Source: Brachyspira sp. CAG:484 (GTDB lineage: Bacteria; Cyanobacteriota; Vampirovibrionia; Gastranaerophilales; Gastranaerophilaceae). Taken from it: a DNA stretch of 64,000 bases. Numbering within the stretch: position 1 is the stretch's first letter; each line of letters begins with the position of its first letter. Below are positions 48,697-57,444 of this stretch, piece by piece. Location of the stretch: positions 117,899 to 181,898 of the forward strand of contig HF989736.1 of NCBI GenBank assembly GCA_000431315.1. Reading direction: 5' to 3'. Both the position numbers and the translations under genes were made by a program. A model generated the notes under the pieces. That model was given only the letters and a program-made list of their open reading frames with translations, ran no database searches and was not told the origin of the DNA.

Positions 48697-51211
48697 AACA
48701 ATAAGAATAAATGAATTAGCAAAAGAATTAAAATTAACAAGTAAAGAAGTAATAGAAAAACTTGCACAAATTTCTATTACAGGAAAAACTCATTCCAGTA
48801 CGCTTACCGTTGATCAGGTAAAAAGACTGAAAGACTTTATTAATGCCGGTTCAGTTAAAGAAGTGAAAAAACCTAAAGCCTTTATTGTAAAGAAAGCAAA
48901 AGTTCAGGAAGCTGAAAAAAAAGAACAGGAAAAACCACAGGAAACAGAAACTAAAAAAACTGCCGAACCTGAGGTTAAACGTCCAAGAATTGAAATAGTA
49001 AAACCTCAAAGCAGATTGGAAATTGTAAGAAGAGCACCAAGACCCCAGCCTTCTGATGCAGCTGTCCAATCTCCGTCAAAACAGCCTTTCAGAAAAGATG
49101 CCGACAGAAAGTTTCCGCCGCGCTCAGCAAAACCTGATGGAGAACGCACCAAAAAACCTTTCCCTCCAAAAGACGGACAGGATGGTAAAAGTAATGCAGT
49201 TAAGCGCCCGGAAAGACCGGATGGTGCAAAAAAACCAATTCAGCGCCACATAATTTCACAGGAAATCTACGAAACAAAAGGCACTAATAAAAGACGCTCC
49301 GACAACAAAAGAAAAGATAAAGAGTTTAATAAAAAAGAAGAGCAGGAAAGAATTTCATTAGAAAAAGCTGCTGCCCAGAAACATAAAAAGAAAGTTCACA
49401 AAGATGAAGAAGTTAAAGAAGTTACTTCAATAGTTGTCAACCAGGCAATGACCATTTCAGAACTTTCAGATAAAATACAGAAAACTCCGGCAGAAATTGT
49501 AAAATTTTTGATGATGAACGGAGTTATGGCAACTGTTAACCAGCTTATTGATGTTGACGTTATCAAAAAAATCTGTGCGGAATACAATCTTGAAGTTCTT
49601 GATGAAGATTTAGATGCTTATATAGAAGAAGAACTTGAAAAAGAACAGGAAAAGAAAGCGTTATCAGAAGTTGACAAAAAACTCCTGAAAAAACGTGCTC
49701 CTGTAGTAAGTATCATGGGGCACGTAGACCATGGTAAAACTACTTTACTTGACAGCATCCGCGCATCTAAACATAAAATTGTTGCAACCGAAGTCGGCGG
49801 CATTACACAGTCAATAGGTGCATATACAGTTTACCTTGACAACAACAACGAGAAAAAGATTGTATTTGTAGATACTCCTGGTCACGAAGCATTTACAGAA
49901 ATGAGAGCCCGCGGAGCAAAAGCAACCGATATTGCAATTCTTGTTGTAGCAGCGGATGACGGAATTATGCCTCAAACAATTGAAGCAATAAACCATGCGA
50001 AAGCTGCAGAAGTACCTATTATCGTTGCAGTAAACAAAATTGATAAACCAGGAGCAAATCCTGATAAAATATTGCAGCAGTTAACCGAACATGGTCTGGT
50101 TCCTGAGGAATGGGGCGGAGATACTATTACTGTAAAAGTTTCAGCACTTCAGGGAACAGGTATTGATGAGCTGCTTGAATATATTCTTCTTGTTGCAGAT
50201 GTTCAGGATTTGAAAGCAAACCCTAAAGCAGAAGCTTCCGGTGTTGTAATTGAGGCAAACCTCGATAAAGGAAAAGGTCCGGTTGCCACATTGCTGGTAC
50301 AAAACGGTACATTAAGAATAGGTAATTGCGTAGTCGTAGGAACAGCATGCGGACGTGTCAGAGCATTACTCACAGACAGCGGAGAAAAAATCCAGAAGGC
50401 TGAACCTTCAACTCCTGTAGAAATTTTGGGCTTAACCGAAGTTCCTCAGGCAGGTGACAGATTTGAAGTTGTTAAAAACGAAAAAGAAATGAAAGCTATC
50501 GTTGAAAAACGACGTGAAAAAGAACGTGATAAACGTTTAGAAGCAATGCTTCCTGCACATATCAGACGAGAAGCAGTCGCCGGAGATGAAGATATTCCTC
50601 AGTTGAATTTAATCATCAAAGCAAATACACATGGTTCTGCTGAAGCTGTGTCGCAGGCTATTGCACAGCTTGAATCCAAAGAAATTAAAACAAAAATTAT
50701 ACACGTTGGTGTTGGCGACATATCAGAAGCAGATGTAATGCTTGCATCAGCATCAGGTGCATTAATTCTTGGTTTTACCGTAAAAACAGACAATAATGCC
50801 TCAGCAGCAGCAGATAGAGAAGGCGTAACAATAAAAACATACGACATTATCTATCAAATCCTTGAAGATATTGAAAAAACAATGCTTTCACTCCTTCAGC
50901 CTGAAATTAAACATGTTGAACTTGGTAAAGCAGAAGTACGTCAGGTATTTACAATTGGTAAAACAACCAGAATTGCAGGCTGCTATGTAACAGAAGGTAA
51001 AATTGTAAGAAGTAAGAATGCTGTTCTTATACGTGACGGCAAAGAATTATTTAAAGGTGCAATTGACCAGTTAAAACGTTTCAAAGATGATGTAAAAGAG
51101 GTTGCGCAAGGTTTTGAATGCGGTATTTCTTTTGCAAAATGGAATGACATTGAAGTCGGCGATATTATTGAAGTATCAACAACAGAAGAAGTTGAAAGAG
51201 ATAGTCTGTAG
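48686..51211 (+). CDS. infB: Translation initiation factor IF-2
   Basis: The GTPase that delivers initiator tRNA to the ribosome. At 841 residues it has an N-terminal IF2_N domain (INELAKELKLTSKEVIEKL), a Lys/Pro/Glu-rich linker (about residues 70-240), a second IF2_N-like segment, then the G domain with GHVDHGKTTLLDS (about 344-356), VDTPGHEAF and NKID, and the beta-barrel and C-terminal initiator-binding domains. Complete and normal. The next expected gene, rbfA, is separated by the inserted prepilin/HTH pair. Confidence 0.98.
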   Translation: MGFETIRINELAKELKLTSKEVIEKLAQISITGKTHSSTLTVDQVKRLKDFINAGSVKEVKKPKAFIVKKAKVQEAEKKEQEKPQETETKKTAEPEVKRPRIEIVKPQSRLEIVRRAPRPQPSDAAVQSPSKQPFRKDADRKFPPRSAKPDGERTKKPFPPKDGQDGKSNAVKRPERPDGAKKPIQRHIISQEIYETKGTNKRRSDNKRKDKEFNKKEEQERISLEKAAAQKHKKKVHKDEEVKEVTSIVVNQAMTISELSDKIQKTPAEIVKFLMMNGVMATVNQLIDVDVIKKICAEYNLEVLDEDLDAYIEEELEKEQEKKALSEVDKKLLKKRAPVVSIMGHVDHGKTTLLDSIRASKHKIVATEVGGITQSIGAYTVYLDNNNEKKIVFVDTPGHEAFTEMRARGAKATDIAILVVAADDGIMPQTIEAINHAKAAEVPIIVAVNKIDKPGANPDKILQQLTEHGLVPEEWGGDTITVKVSALQGTGIDELLEYILLVADVQDLKANPKAEASGVVIEANLDKGKGPVATLLVQNGTLRIGNCVVVGTACGRVRALLTDSGEKIQKAEPSTPVEILGLTEVPQAGDRFEVVKNEKEMKAIVEKRREKERDKRLEAMLPAHIRREAVAGDEDIPQLNLIIKANTHGSAEAVSQAIAQLESKEIKTKIIHVGVGDISEADVMLASASGALILGFTVKTDNNASAAADREGVTIKTYDIIYQILEDIEKTMLSLLQPEIKHVELGKAEVRQVFTIGKTTRIAGCYVTEGKIVRSKNAVLIRDGKELFKGAIDQLKRFKDDVKEVAQGFECGISFAKWNDIEVGDIIEVSTTEEVERDSL

Positions 51212-51214
51212 CAA

Positions 51215-51898
51215 TTATAATTTATACGGGTAATCTTTTTTAAACTCCCAGTTATCATGTTCTAAAAGACTTGAACAGAGATAAGCTCTGGTTTTACATT
51301 TATCTTTTAGCTCATCTCTTGTACGTGCTTCATAGCTTGGAGTACAGAAAGCCTGTTTGTTATTGCGGCAATGTCCTTCTCTCGCTTCAGGCGACAGGCA
51401 GAAGAAGAATACAAATTCGTCTATTCCCGGAGTATTTGGTTTTCTATCACCGTTGATGTCAAATATAACATCCATACATACTCCATTGTAAAACTGAACG
51501 CTGGAACCGTCTGCAAGATAGACTGCTGTATACGTTCCACTTTTTGTACCATCTTCCTCCACAGTATTTTTGCCACTTATAATTTTGGTATATTTAAAAT
51601 ATGGTGCAAGATACTGCATAAAAAAGTCTTTTGAAACTTCACCCTGAGCATCATAGTCAATATTACCATCGCTGTCTAGCTGCACGTCAGCCTTAACCCA
51701 CTCCTTTGAATCTCCATTAACAGCCTCACTCATTACAATTGCCTGTTGCATTGTTGAATAAAACTTCTTTATTCTTGAAGCTGCTTCCACTTTTCTATAG
51801 TGTCCTACAAGTGCCGGCAATGTTAAAGCTACGACAACACCAATAATACCAATCGTAATCAGAACTTCAGCCAGAGTAAATCCTTTTCTCATCATCAA
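51215..51898 (-). CDS. Type IV prepilin-like protein between infB and rbfA
   Basis: The 227-residue protein begins MMMRKGFTLAEVLITIGIIG with cleavage expected between Gly6 and Phe7, then a stalk, a globular domain with a run of cysteines (FFFCLSPEAREGHC, KQAFCTPSYEAR, DKCKTRAYLC) and no cysteine beyond. It converges on infB with a 3-base gap and is divergent from an HTH gene. The insertion splits a gene order (infB-rbfA-truB) conserved in many bacteria. Confidence 0.93.
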   Translation of the reverse strand: MMMRKGFTLAEVLITIGIIGVVVALTLPALVGHYRKVEAASRIKKFYSTMQQAIVMSEAVNGDSKEWVKADVQLDSDGNIDYDAQGEVSKDFFMQYLAPYFKYTKIISGKNTVEEDGTKSGTYTAVYLADGSSVQFYNGVCMDVIFDINGDRKPNTPGIDEFVFFFCLSPEAREGHCRNNKQAFCTPSYEARTRDELKDKCKTRAYLCSSLLEHDNWEFKKDYPYKL

Positions 51899-51919
51899 CT
51901 CCTTTTTTTATAAAACAAT

Positions 51920-51997
51920 ATGAATATTTTTAATAATTATGAATATTATTCATGATTATACAATATTTTTCATACTTAGTCAATAGAATTGTATAAT
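51920..51997. promoter_or_regulatory. Divergent prepilin/HTH control region
   Basis: For the prepilin, TTGACT (complement of 51978-51983), a 17-base spacer and TATAAT (complement of 51955-51960). Downstream of that start, ATGAATATTATTCAT (51939-51953) is a near-perfect palindrome, and ATGAATATT recurs at 51920 and 52005. For the HTH gene, TATAAT (51992-51997) ends only a few bases before its start codons, so the mRNA is probably leaderless. Confidence 0.7.
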
Positions 51998-51998
51998 A

Positions 51999-52229
51999 AT
52001 GTGTATGAATATTCGGGAAGAAGTAAGAATAATGCTATTTTCAAAGCAAATGACAATGACGGAATTAGCCAGACGTATGACTGAGCTGTCAGGCAAGCAT
52101 TATTCACAGAGCCTAATATCTCATAAATTAAAAAGCGAATCACTTCGCTACACGGAAATGAAGTTAATCTGTAAAATTCTTGGCTACAGAATTTATATTG
52201 ACTTTGATGAAATCCGTCTGGGGCGTTAA
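51999..52229 (+). CDS. Small HTH regulator, divergent from a prepilin gene
   Basis: A 76-residue protein (74 if the ATG at 52005 is used, which lies at the expected transcription start). It has an HTH of the LLM/XRE-like type: LFSKQMTMTELARRMTEL, SQSLISHKLKSESL and the closing YTEMKLICKILGY. It is very likely the repressor of the divergent prepilin gene, binding the ATGAATATT repeats. It ends 43 bases before rbfA, which has its own TATAAT and AAGGAG. Confidence 0.8.
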   Translation: MCMNIREEVRIMLFSKQMTMTELARRMTELSGKHYSQSLISHKLKSESLRYTEMKLICKILGYRIYIDFDEIRLGR

Positions 52230-52272
52230 AATTTATTATTTTATGTTATAATCATAATACAAGGAGATTATT

Positions 52273-52617
52273 ATGACGCTCAGAAATGAACGAGTAAGAA
52301 AAGAATTAATGAGGGACATCTCTGAAATTTTAAGAAAAGAAATCCGCGGTCTGGCAGGAGTAGTTTCAGTTGTAGATGTCGAAGTTTCACATGACAATTC
52401 GTTTGCAAAAGTTATTTACAGTGTTTTAGGTTCGGAAGAACAAATCGAAAAAACAAAAGAAATAATTGAGCACAGTACCCCGAAAATAAGATTTGAAGTA
52501 GGCAAACGTATAAGACTACGTCTTACACCGGAGTTAAAATTTGTCTATACGGACTCGCTTGAAAAAGGTTCAAGGGTAAGTGAAATCATTGATAAAATTT
52601 CAAGAGGGGAATTGTAA
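52273..52617 (+). CDS. rbfA: Ribosome-binding factor A
   Basis: RbfA helps mature the 5' end of 16S rRNA during 30S assembly and cold growth. The 114-residue protein has the single KH-like domain, with NERVRKELMRDISEIL, VSVVDVEVSHDNSFAKVIY and RIRLRLTPELKFVYTDSLE, all characteristic. AAGGAG lies before the ATG and a TATAAT box lies about 25 bases further up. Next gene truB follows almost immediately. Confidence 0.96.
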   Translation: MTLRNERVRKELMRDISEILRKEIRGLAGVVSVVDVEVSHDNSFAKVIYSVLGSEEQIEKTKEIIEHSTPKIRFEVGKRIRLRLTPELKFVYTDSLEKGSRVSEIIDKISRGEL

Positions 52618-52618
52618 C

Positions 52619-53563
52619 TTGAGCAGCGAAAATCCTATTCATGACTGCTCACATTCAACGGCGCTTCCATCCCAGACTAATGCGGGCGGTTCGTCGTCAG
52701 CTTGCAACCCGAAGTTTGGCTTTTTGAATATCTACAAGCCAAAAGGAATGACCTCTCATGATGTAGTTGCGCGCCTTCGCAAACTTACGGGAATTAAACA
52801 GATTGGTCATACAGGCACACTTGACCCGTTTGCGGAAGGAGTTCTTCCTGTATGTATAGGAAAATCAACAAGACTTATTGAATATCTTGCGGATGATAAA
52901 GAATATATTGCAACCATTCAATTCGGCTCAAATACAACAACTTATGACCTTGAGGGTGAAATAAGCGCAACGTTTGATAAAAAGGTGAACAGCCAGGAGG
53001 TTATAGAAGCTCTTAAGAATTTTGAAGGAGAAATTTCACAGCTTCCGCCATTATACTCCGCAATAAAGGTAAAAGGCAAAAAGCTTTATGAATATGCAAG
53101 AAAAGGGGAAAAAGTTGAACTTCACCCCCGCCAGGTTACTATACATAAAATAGAACTGAAAGATTTTGATGAGGAACACCAAACTGCCAGAATATTAATT
53201 TCATGTTCAAAAGGAACCTATATCCGCTCTATAGCATTTGATTTAGGTAAAATATTGAATTGCGGCGGTCATTTGATAAAACTTATCCGCACAAAAGCCG
53301 GCAGGTTTAGTATTGATAAAAGCATACATCTTGAAGGAATTAATGTTGAAGAACATATTATTAATCCGCTGGAAATTCTTGAACTGCCTGCAATCGAAAT
53401 AACACAGAACGAACATGAGCGGATACTTCATGGACAATTTTTGCAAAACAAAACTTCAAAATGTGTTGATTTTTTAATTTTGATTTATAATAATAGCATA
53501 AGTGCAATCGGCACTGCTGACGGTGATAAAATATTAGTAAAGAAAGTGTTTGATACTCTATGA
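52619..53563 (+). CDS. truB: tRNA pseudouridine-55 synthase
   Basis: TruB makes the universal pseudouridine at tRNA position 55. TTG at 52619 with AGAGGGGA 9 bases before it is preferred over an ATG at 52580 inside rbfA. The protein has an unusual 30-residue polar N-terminal extension before the family's start, GFLNIYKPKGMTSHD. The catalytic Asp is in HTGTLDPFAEGVLP, and YSAIKVKGKKLYEYARKGE and KGTYIRSIAFDLG are present. Its stop codon overlaps the next ATG (ATGA). Confidence 0.95.
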   Translation: MSSENPIHDCSHSTALPSQTNAGGSSSACNPKFGFLNIYKPKGMTSHDVVARLRKLTGIKQIGHTGTLDPFAEGVLPVCIGKSTRLIEYLADDKEYIATIQFGSNTTTYDLEGEISATFDKKVNSQEVIEALKNFEGEISQLPPLYSAIKVKGKKLYEYARKGEKVELHPRQVTIHKIELKDFDEEHQTARILISCSKGTYIRSIAFDLGKILNCGGHLIKLIRTKAGRFSIDKSIHLEGINVEEHIINPLEILELPAIEITQNEHERILHGQFLQNKTSKCVDFLILIYNNSISAIGTADGDKILVKKVFDTL

Positions 53564-54426
53564 AAAAATTAATGTTAGCGTTGGGAATTTTGCTGTTTAG
53601 TGCAAATGTTTCATTTGCAGACTGTCTGACCTTCCAGTGTCCTGCAAATCCTGAACTGTCAAATGGCTTTGCAAGAGCACTGAGCAACGCAACAGGTACT
53701 AATTTTATCGCAGAAAAAGCAGCGCAGTCTATTATAAAAAGCCAGATAAAAAAAGAGGCAAAAGGCAGCTTTAATGTTAAAGTAGATTCATTCAGTCTGC
53801 CTGATTTGAAGGCTGGAAGATTTAAAGGAATTGAAATTACCGGAAAAGACATTGTTGCTGATGATGTTTATCTCTCTTATTTAAAATTAAAAACCTTATG
53901 TGATTATAATTACATTGTCGTTGACGCAAAAAATAACACAGCAACATTTAAAGAAGATTTTGGCATGGCATTTGCCGCATCTTTAACTGAAAATGACCTT
54001 AATAATACAATGAAAGCCGCAGGTTACAATGCACTCATTGATGAACTCAATTCAGTAGGCGGAAGCTTTAATCTGTTTAAAATAACAACTTCTCATGTAA
54101 AAATCAGAGATAATAAATTTATGTATGTTGTACAAGTTGCGTTTCCTTTTGTTAGTACAAAAAAAGATGTTGTGCTTACCGCTGATATAAATGTCCATAA
54201 CGGTAAAATAATATTTTCTCATACAAAGTTGATAAACAATTATTTTGCAATGGATCTAAGCAATGCAGCATATGCAATAAATTACTTAAACCCGCTTAAT
54301 TTCACATTGAAAATTCTGGAAAATAAAGATGCAGATATGCAGGTAAATGAAGCGGTAATAAAAGATAATAAAATCAATGTAGATGGTACAATTTTGGTTT
54401 TAAAAGACGTGGTTACCAAAAACTAA
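53560..54426 (+). CDS. Exported DUF2993-like protein
   Basis: The 288-residue protein starts with a signal peptide (MKKLMLALGILLFSANVSFA) and then shows the DUF2993 pattern: amphipathic beta-strands with VDSFSLPDLKAGRFKGIEI, ITGKDIVADDVYLSYLK and later HVKIRDNKFMY. Such LmeA-like proteins are frequent in cyanobacteria and are thought to bind lipids in the periplasm. It overlaps truB by 4 bases and so may be co-transcribed with the translation cluster. Confidence 0.75.
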   Translation: MKKLMLALGILLFSANVSFADCLTFQCPANPELSNGFARALSNATGTNFIAEKAAQSIIKSQIKKEAKGSFNVKVDSFSLPDLKAGRFKGIEITGKDIVADDVYLSYLKLKTLCDYNYIVVDAKNNTATFKEDFGMAFAASLTENDLNNTMKAAGYNALIDELNSVGGSFNLFKITTSHVKIRDNKFMYVVQVAFPFVSTKKDVVLTADINVHNGKIIFSHTKLINNYFAMDLSNAAYAINYLNPLNFTLKILENKDADMQVNEAVIKDNKINVDGTILVLKDVVTKN

Positions 54427-54436
54427 GGAATAGAGT

Positions 54437-55063
54437 ATGAAAAAATCATCATCATCAAATCAGAACATATTTTTAGGTGTAATAGCTGTAGCAATGGTTG
54501 CAGCGTCAGTATTTATCGGACTTAAACTCCTTGGACCCGGCGATACCGGCACAGAAATTCCGGGAGCACAGGAGCAGGAACCACCTGTAGCAGTAAAACC
54601 TGCGGAAATTCCGGAAACACCTGAAACAGAAAAACCTAAGGAGTATGTTAACGTTGTCTTTATAGGTCAGAATGAAAACCATGAAGAGGTTTATAAAATA
54701 GTAAAACGTGAATATGCTCCTGATATTGACGGCTCAAAGATTAAATATGCAATAAATACTCTTGTATTAGGTCCTAAAGCAGGAGAAAAATCAAAGGGAA
54801 TTTATACTGAAATACCTTCCGGAACAGAGGTAATAAATGTTCAGGAAAGACCGGACAAAGTTATAATTAACCTTTCATCAAACTTTGAATACGGCGGAGG
54901 AACTGACAGCGTATACAAAAGACTTTATCAGCTAATTAAGACTGCCCGCAAAAATACAGAAAAACCTGTTTACCTCTACTTAGACGGAAAACAGGCAGAT
55001 GTAATCGGCGGTGACGGAATTATGATAACCCAGCCGTTAAACGAAAATTCTATAGGCGAGTAA
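54437..55063 (+). CDS. Membrane-anchored GerMN-domain protein
   Basis: A 208-residue protein with one N-terminal membrane helix (about residues 13-31), a Pro/Glu-rich linker, and a C-terminal GerMN domain (about 75-195) with IKYAINTLVLGPKAGEKSKG and KVIINLSSNFEYGG. GerMN domains occur in spore-germination protein GerM and in cell-wall-associated proteins, and usually bind cell wall or protein ligands. No sporulation genes are near. Confidence 0.85.
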   Translation: MKKSSSSNQNIFLGVIAVAMVAASVFIGLKLLGPGDTGTEIPGAQEQEPPVAVKPAEIPETPETEKPKEYVNVVFIGQNENHEEVYKIVKREYAPDIDGSKIKYAINTLVLGPKAGEKSKGIYTEIPSGTEVINVQERPDKVIINLSSNFEYGGGTDSVYKRLYQLIKTARKNTEKPVYLYLDGKQADVIGGDGIMITQPLNENSIGE

Positions 55064-55069
55064 TCCTGT

Positions 55070-55336
55070 ATGGAAAAAGATTTAGATTATTATTTAAACC
55101 TTGATTGGACACTTATTGAAGGCAAAGATTTGGATTTTGAAGGAAAACCTTATCATTATGTTATGATAGAGGAAATACCGAGTTTTTGCTTTTGTGCCAA
55201 AACTGCAGAAAAGGCAAGAGAGAATTATAAAAAACAGCTTAAGCTATCATTAATGGTAATGCTTGAGAGCGGAGAACACATTATAGAACCGGGTGAAGAG
55301 GATGATGAACCCGATTGGGAAAACATCTGCCCGTAA
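55070..55336 (+). CDS. HicB-like small protein without a HicA partner
   Basis: The 88-residue protein has the HicB-type fold pattern: YVMIEEIPSFCFCAKTAEKARENYKK, with a C-terminal acidic tail. HicB antitoxins normally neutralise a HicA mRNA nuclease, and no HicA gene (about 60 residues) is adjacent. It may be a solitary relative with another function. It ends 20 bases before the start codon of the phase-variable prepilin. Confidence 0.6.
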   Translation: MEKDLDYYLNLDWTLIEGKDLDFEGKPYHYVMIEEIPSFCFCAKTAEKARENYKKQLKLSLMVMLESGEHIIEPGEEDDEPDWENICP

Positions 55337-55355
55337 AATAAAAAGGAGGATAAAA

Positions 55356-56121
55356 ATGCAAAACACAATTATAGCTTCAAAATCTGTTAAGGGGGGGGGG
55401 CTTAGGTAACGCCGGCGGGCTTTTTCACGCTTTGGGATTATCCCGTAATTCTGCATTCACTTTAGCTGAGGTTTTGATTACTCTGGGGATTATAGGTGTT
55501 GTTGCGTCTATGACACTGCCGGCAATTCTACAAAACAAGCAGAATAAAGAATTACAAACAGCACTACTCAAAAATTACAGCATAATACAACAAGTTTTGG
55601 ATAGAATGACTCTTGATAGAGGAGTTCGTCCAAAGTCATCAGATTTTGATTACCTTGAGTTTGCGCCGGAATTTTTAAAGTATTTCAACAGAACTACAAT
55701 GTGCAATGAAGGTCAGGAAGGTTGTGCCAGCAAAATAGAAGATGAAAACGACAGCAATAACAAAACTATGATAAAAGAATATCTTACCTATAATAAATCA
55801 CGTAACGTCAGCACAACATATTTTGATGACGGTAAATTTCGAACACTAACTGAGTATTATATGTTTGAAAATCAATTTCCAGAACTGCTAATCATCACAG
55901 TTGATGTAAACGGGATTAAGAAAAAACCAAATATATGGGGGCATGATCTGTTCAGTTTTCAGCTTTTAAAAAACGGAAAACTCATACCGGCCGGCACTCC
56001 AAATACAAACTTTGCCAATAAAGACACATATTGTTCAGCCGGCTCCACTCACAAGTTGAATGGCATCGGATGTACTTATTATGCAATTACAGACAAAAGC
56101 TACTGGAAAAATTTGCCGTAA
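55356..56121 (+). CDS. Prepilin gene with a ten-G tract that breaks its frame
   Basis: An ATG at 55356 has the best ribosome site in this region (AAGGAGGA, 5 bases upstream). It reads MQNTIIASKSVK and then into ten G residues (55391-55400); with ten G the frame ends at TAA (55407-55409) after 17 codons. With nine (or twelve) G it continues without interruption through GNAGGLFHALGLSRNSA into FTLAEVLITLGIIG and the full prepilin to 56121. The downstream TTG at 55432 could start a short-leader form but has no ribosome site. The C-terminal part resembles the prepilin at 32105. The gene therefore looks switched off in this sequence, unless the tract length is a sequencing error. Confidence 0.8.
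55391..55400 (+). repeat. Homopolymer tract of ten G within the prepilin leader
   Basis: The tract lies 35 bases after the start codon and is the longest G run in a strongly AT-rich window. Loss of one G, or gain of two, restores the reading frame of the downstream prepilin; gain of one leads to TAG at once. Confidence 0.9.
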
Positions 56122-56124
56122 CAT

Positions 56125-57291
56125 TTAGTTTTTATAAACTTCTGCATACTTTGGGTTAACAGCAAGCCACTTGAATGCAGCTTCTTCTGTTTCCGGAATA
56201 TCAATAACGAAAGTTCCGCCGTATCTTCCGCGGGAAAAGGCAAGATACCCCTCTTTAGCAAGATTTTGGAACGCTTTTCTTATTGTATTTGGGCTCAAAT
56301 CCATTTCTTTCGATAATTCCATTATGGAAGGAAGTTTTGAGCCTATTTCATAATTCTCGCTAATCATACGCTTAATATGGTTTTGGGTTTTTTCATAATA
56401 ATAAAAAGCTGTTTCCTGTGCAGGAGCAAAAATTGAAGTTTCTTTTTTTATAAGTATATTCTTATCATTAGGAAGCTTTATAACAGTTGTGCCGTAACGA
56501 CCGCGCCGCGGAAGCAGAATACCTTCATCAATCAGCACCTTTAAGGCATCATGAATTGTTTTTATGCTTACCTTTAAGAGTTTTGACAGCTCGGAATGTG
56601 CAGGGAGTTTATCTCCAACCTTCAAGCTTGATGTTATGTAATTTTTTAAATCATTCTCAACTTTATTAACAAGAGTTTTTTGTGTAATTGTGGAAGGTGT
56701 CTGTTCCATTATAAAATCAGTATTTTTAAGCAGCCAGCCTGATTCCTTTGAATTTTTAAACTTATGTTCAATAATACCTTCAGTGCACAAAAATTCAAGA
56801 GCAAGTCTTGTTGTATTAGCCGAGCAGCCTATAATTGTTGCGATTGTTCTGGAGGAAGGCAGGTTTTGACCTGACTTGAACTTATGTTCAAGAATATATT
56901 GCTTAATCTCAGCAATTGCAATTTCACGTTTTGAAGTAAGCTTACGTATATTTACACTCTCTTTATTCTTATCTCTAATCATAGTTCCGATACATTGCTT
57001 GGACTCTACATAGCCTAAATCTTCTATATATCTTAAAGCATTTTGTATGGTTCCAACGCTTACCCCGAGAAAATATGCAAATTCAGCTTTTGAAGGGAGA
57101 AGATTATTAGGTTCTATAATGCCGTCTTTTAACCCTGCGTCAATCCAGTTAATCATCCATTTTGCAATTGCAACAGCTTTTGATTCAAAAATATTTTTTA
57201 AATCAGGTGCACCGGCATTTATATCTGAAATTTTAAGCTGCCTTAAGCCCGCTTTCTGCGGCAAAATATAACTTTCTTCCTTCATACACAC
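56125..57291 (-). CDS. Regulator with four GntR-type winged-helix domains
   Basis: The 388-residue protein consists of four similar helix-turn-helix domains: about residues 28-95 (LPSKAEFAYFLGVSVGTIQNAL), 115-175 (LPSSRTIATIIGCSANTTRL), 208-275 (LPAHSELSKLLKVSIKTIHD) and 300-370 (LPSIMELSKEMDLSPNTIRK). Domains three and four end RRGRYGTTV and SRGRYGGTFV. There is no ligand-binding domain of FadR, HutC or MocR type. This looks like internal duplication into a multi-site DNA-binding protein. It converges on the prepilin with a 3-base gap. Confidence 0.85.
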   Translation of the reverse strand: MCMKEESYILPQKAGLRQLKISDINAGAPDLKNIFESKAVAIAKWMINWIDAGLKDGIIEPNNLLPSKAEFAYFLGVSVGTIQNALRYIEDLGYVESKQCIGTMIRDKNKESVNIRKLTSKREIAIAEIKQYILEHKFKSGQNLPSSRTIATIIGCSANTTRLALEFLCTEGIIEHKFKNSKESGWLLKNTDFIMEQTPSTITQKTLVNKVENDLKNYITSSLKVGDKLPAHSELSKLLKVSIKTIHDALKVLIDEGILLPRRGRYGTTVIKLPNDKNILIKKETSIFAPAQETAFYYYEKTQNHIKRMISENYEIGSKLPSIMELSKEMDLSPNTIRKAFQNLAKEGYLAFSRGRYGGTFVIDIPETEEAAFKWLAVNPKYAEVYKN

Positions 57292-57377
57292 AAATCCTTT
57301 TTAATTTATTAATAATACACTATTTATAAAAAAACATCAATATTTTTTTTGTTATTTTATGAAGAAGAATTTACAAA

Positions 57378-57409
57378 CTAAAAAGGTGCAAGAATAATCT
57401 TACACCTTT
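57378..57409 (-). terminator. Terminator after the RHH gene
   Basis: AAAGGTG (57382-57388) pairs with CACCTTT (57403-57409), with further pairing inside (one mismatch), and a T run follows on the minus strand. Confidence 0.7.
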
Positions 57410-57444
57410 CATCAACCCAAATCTGCGCCATTCTCTAAGAAAAT

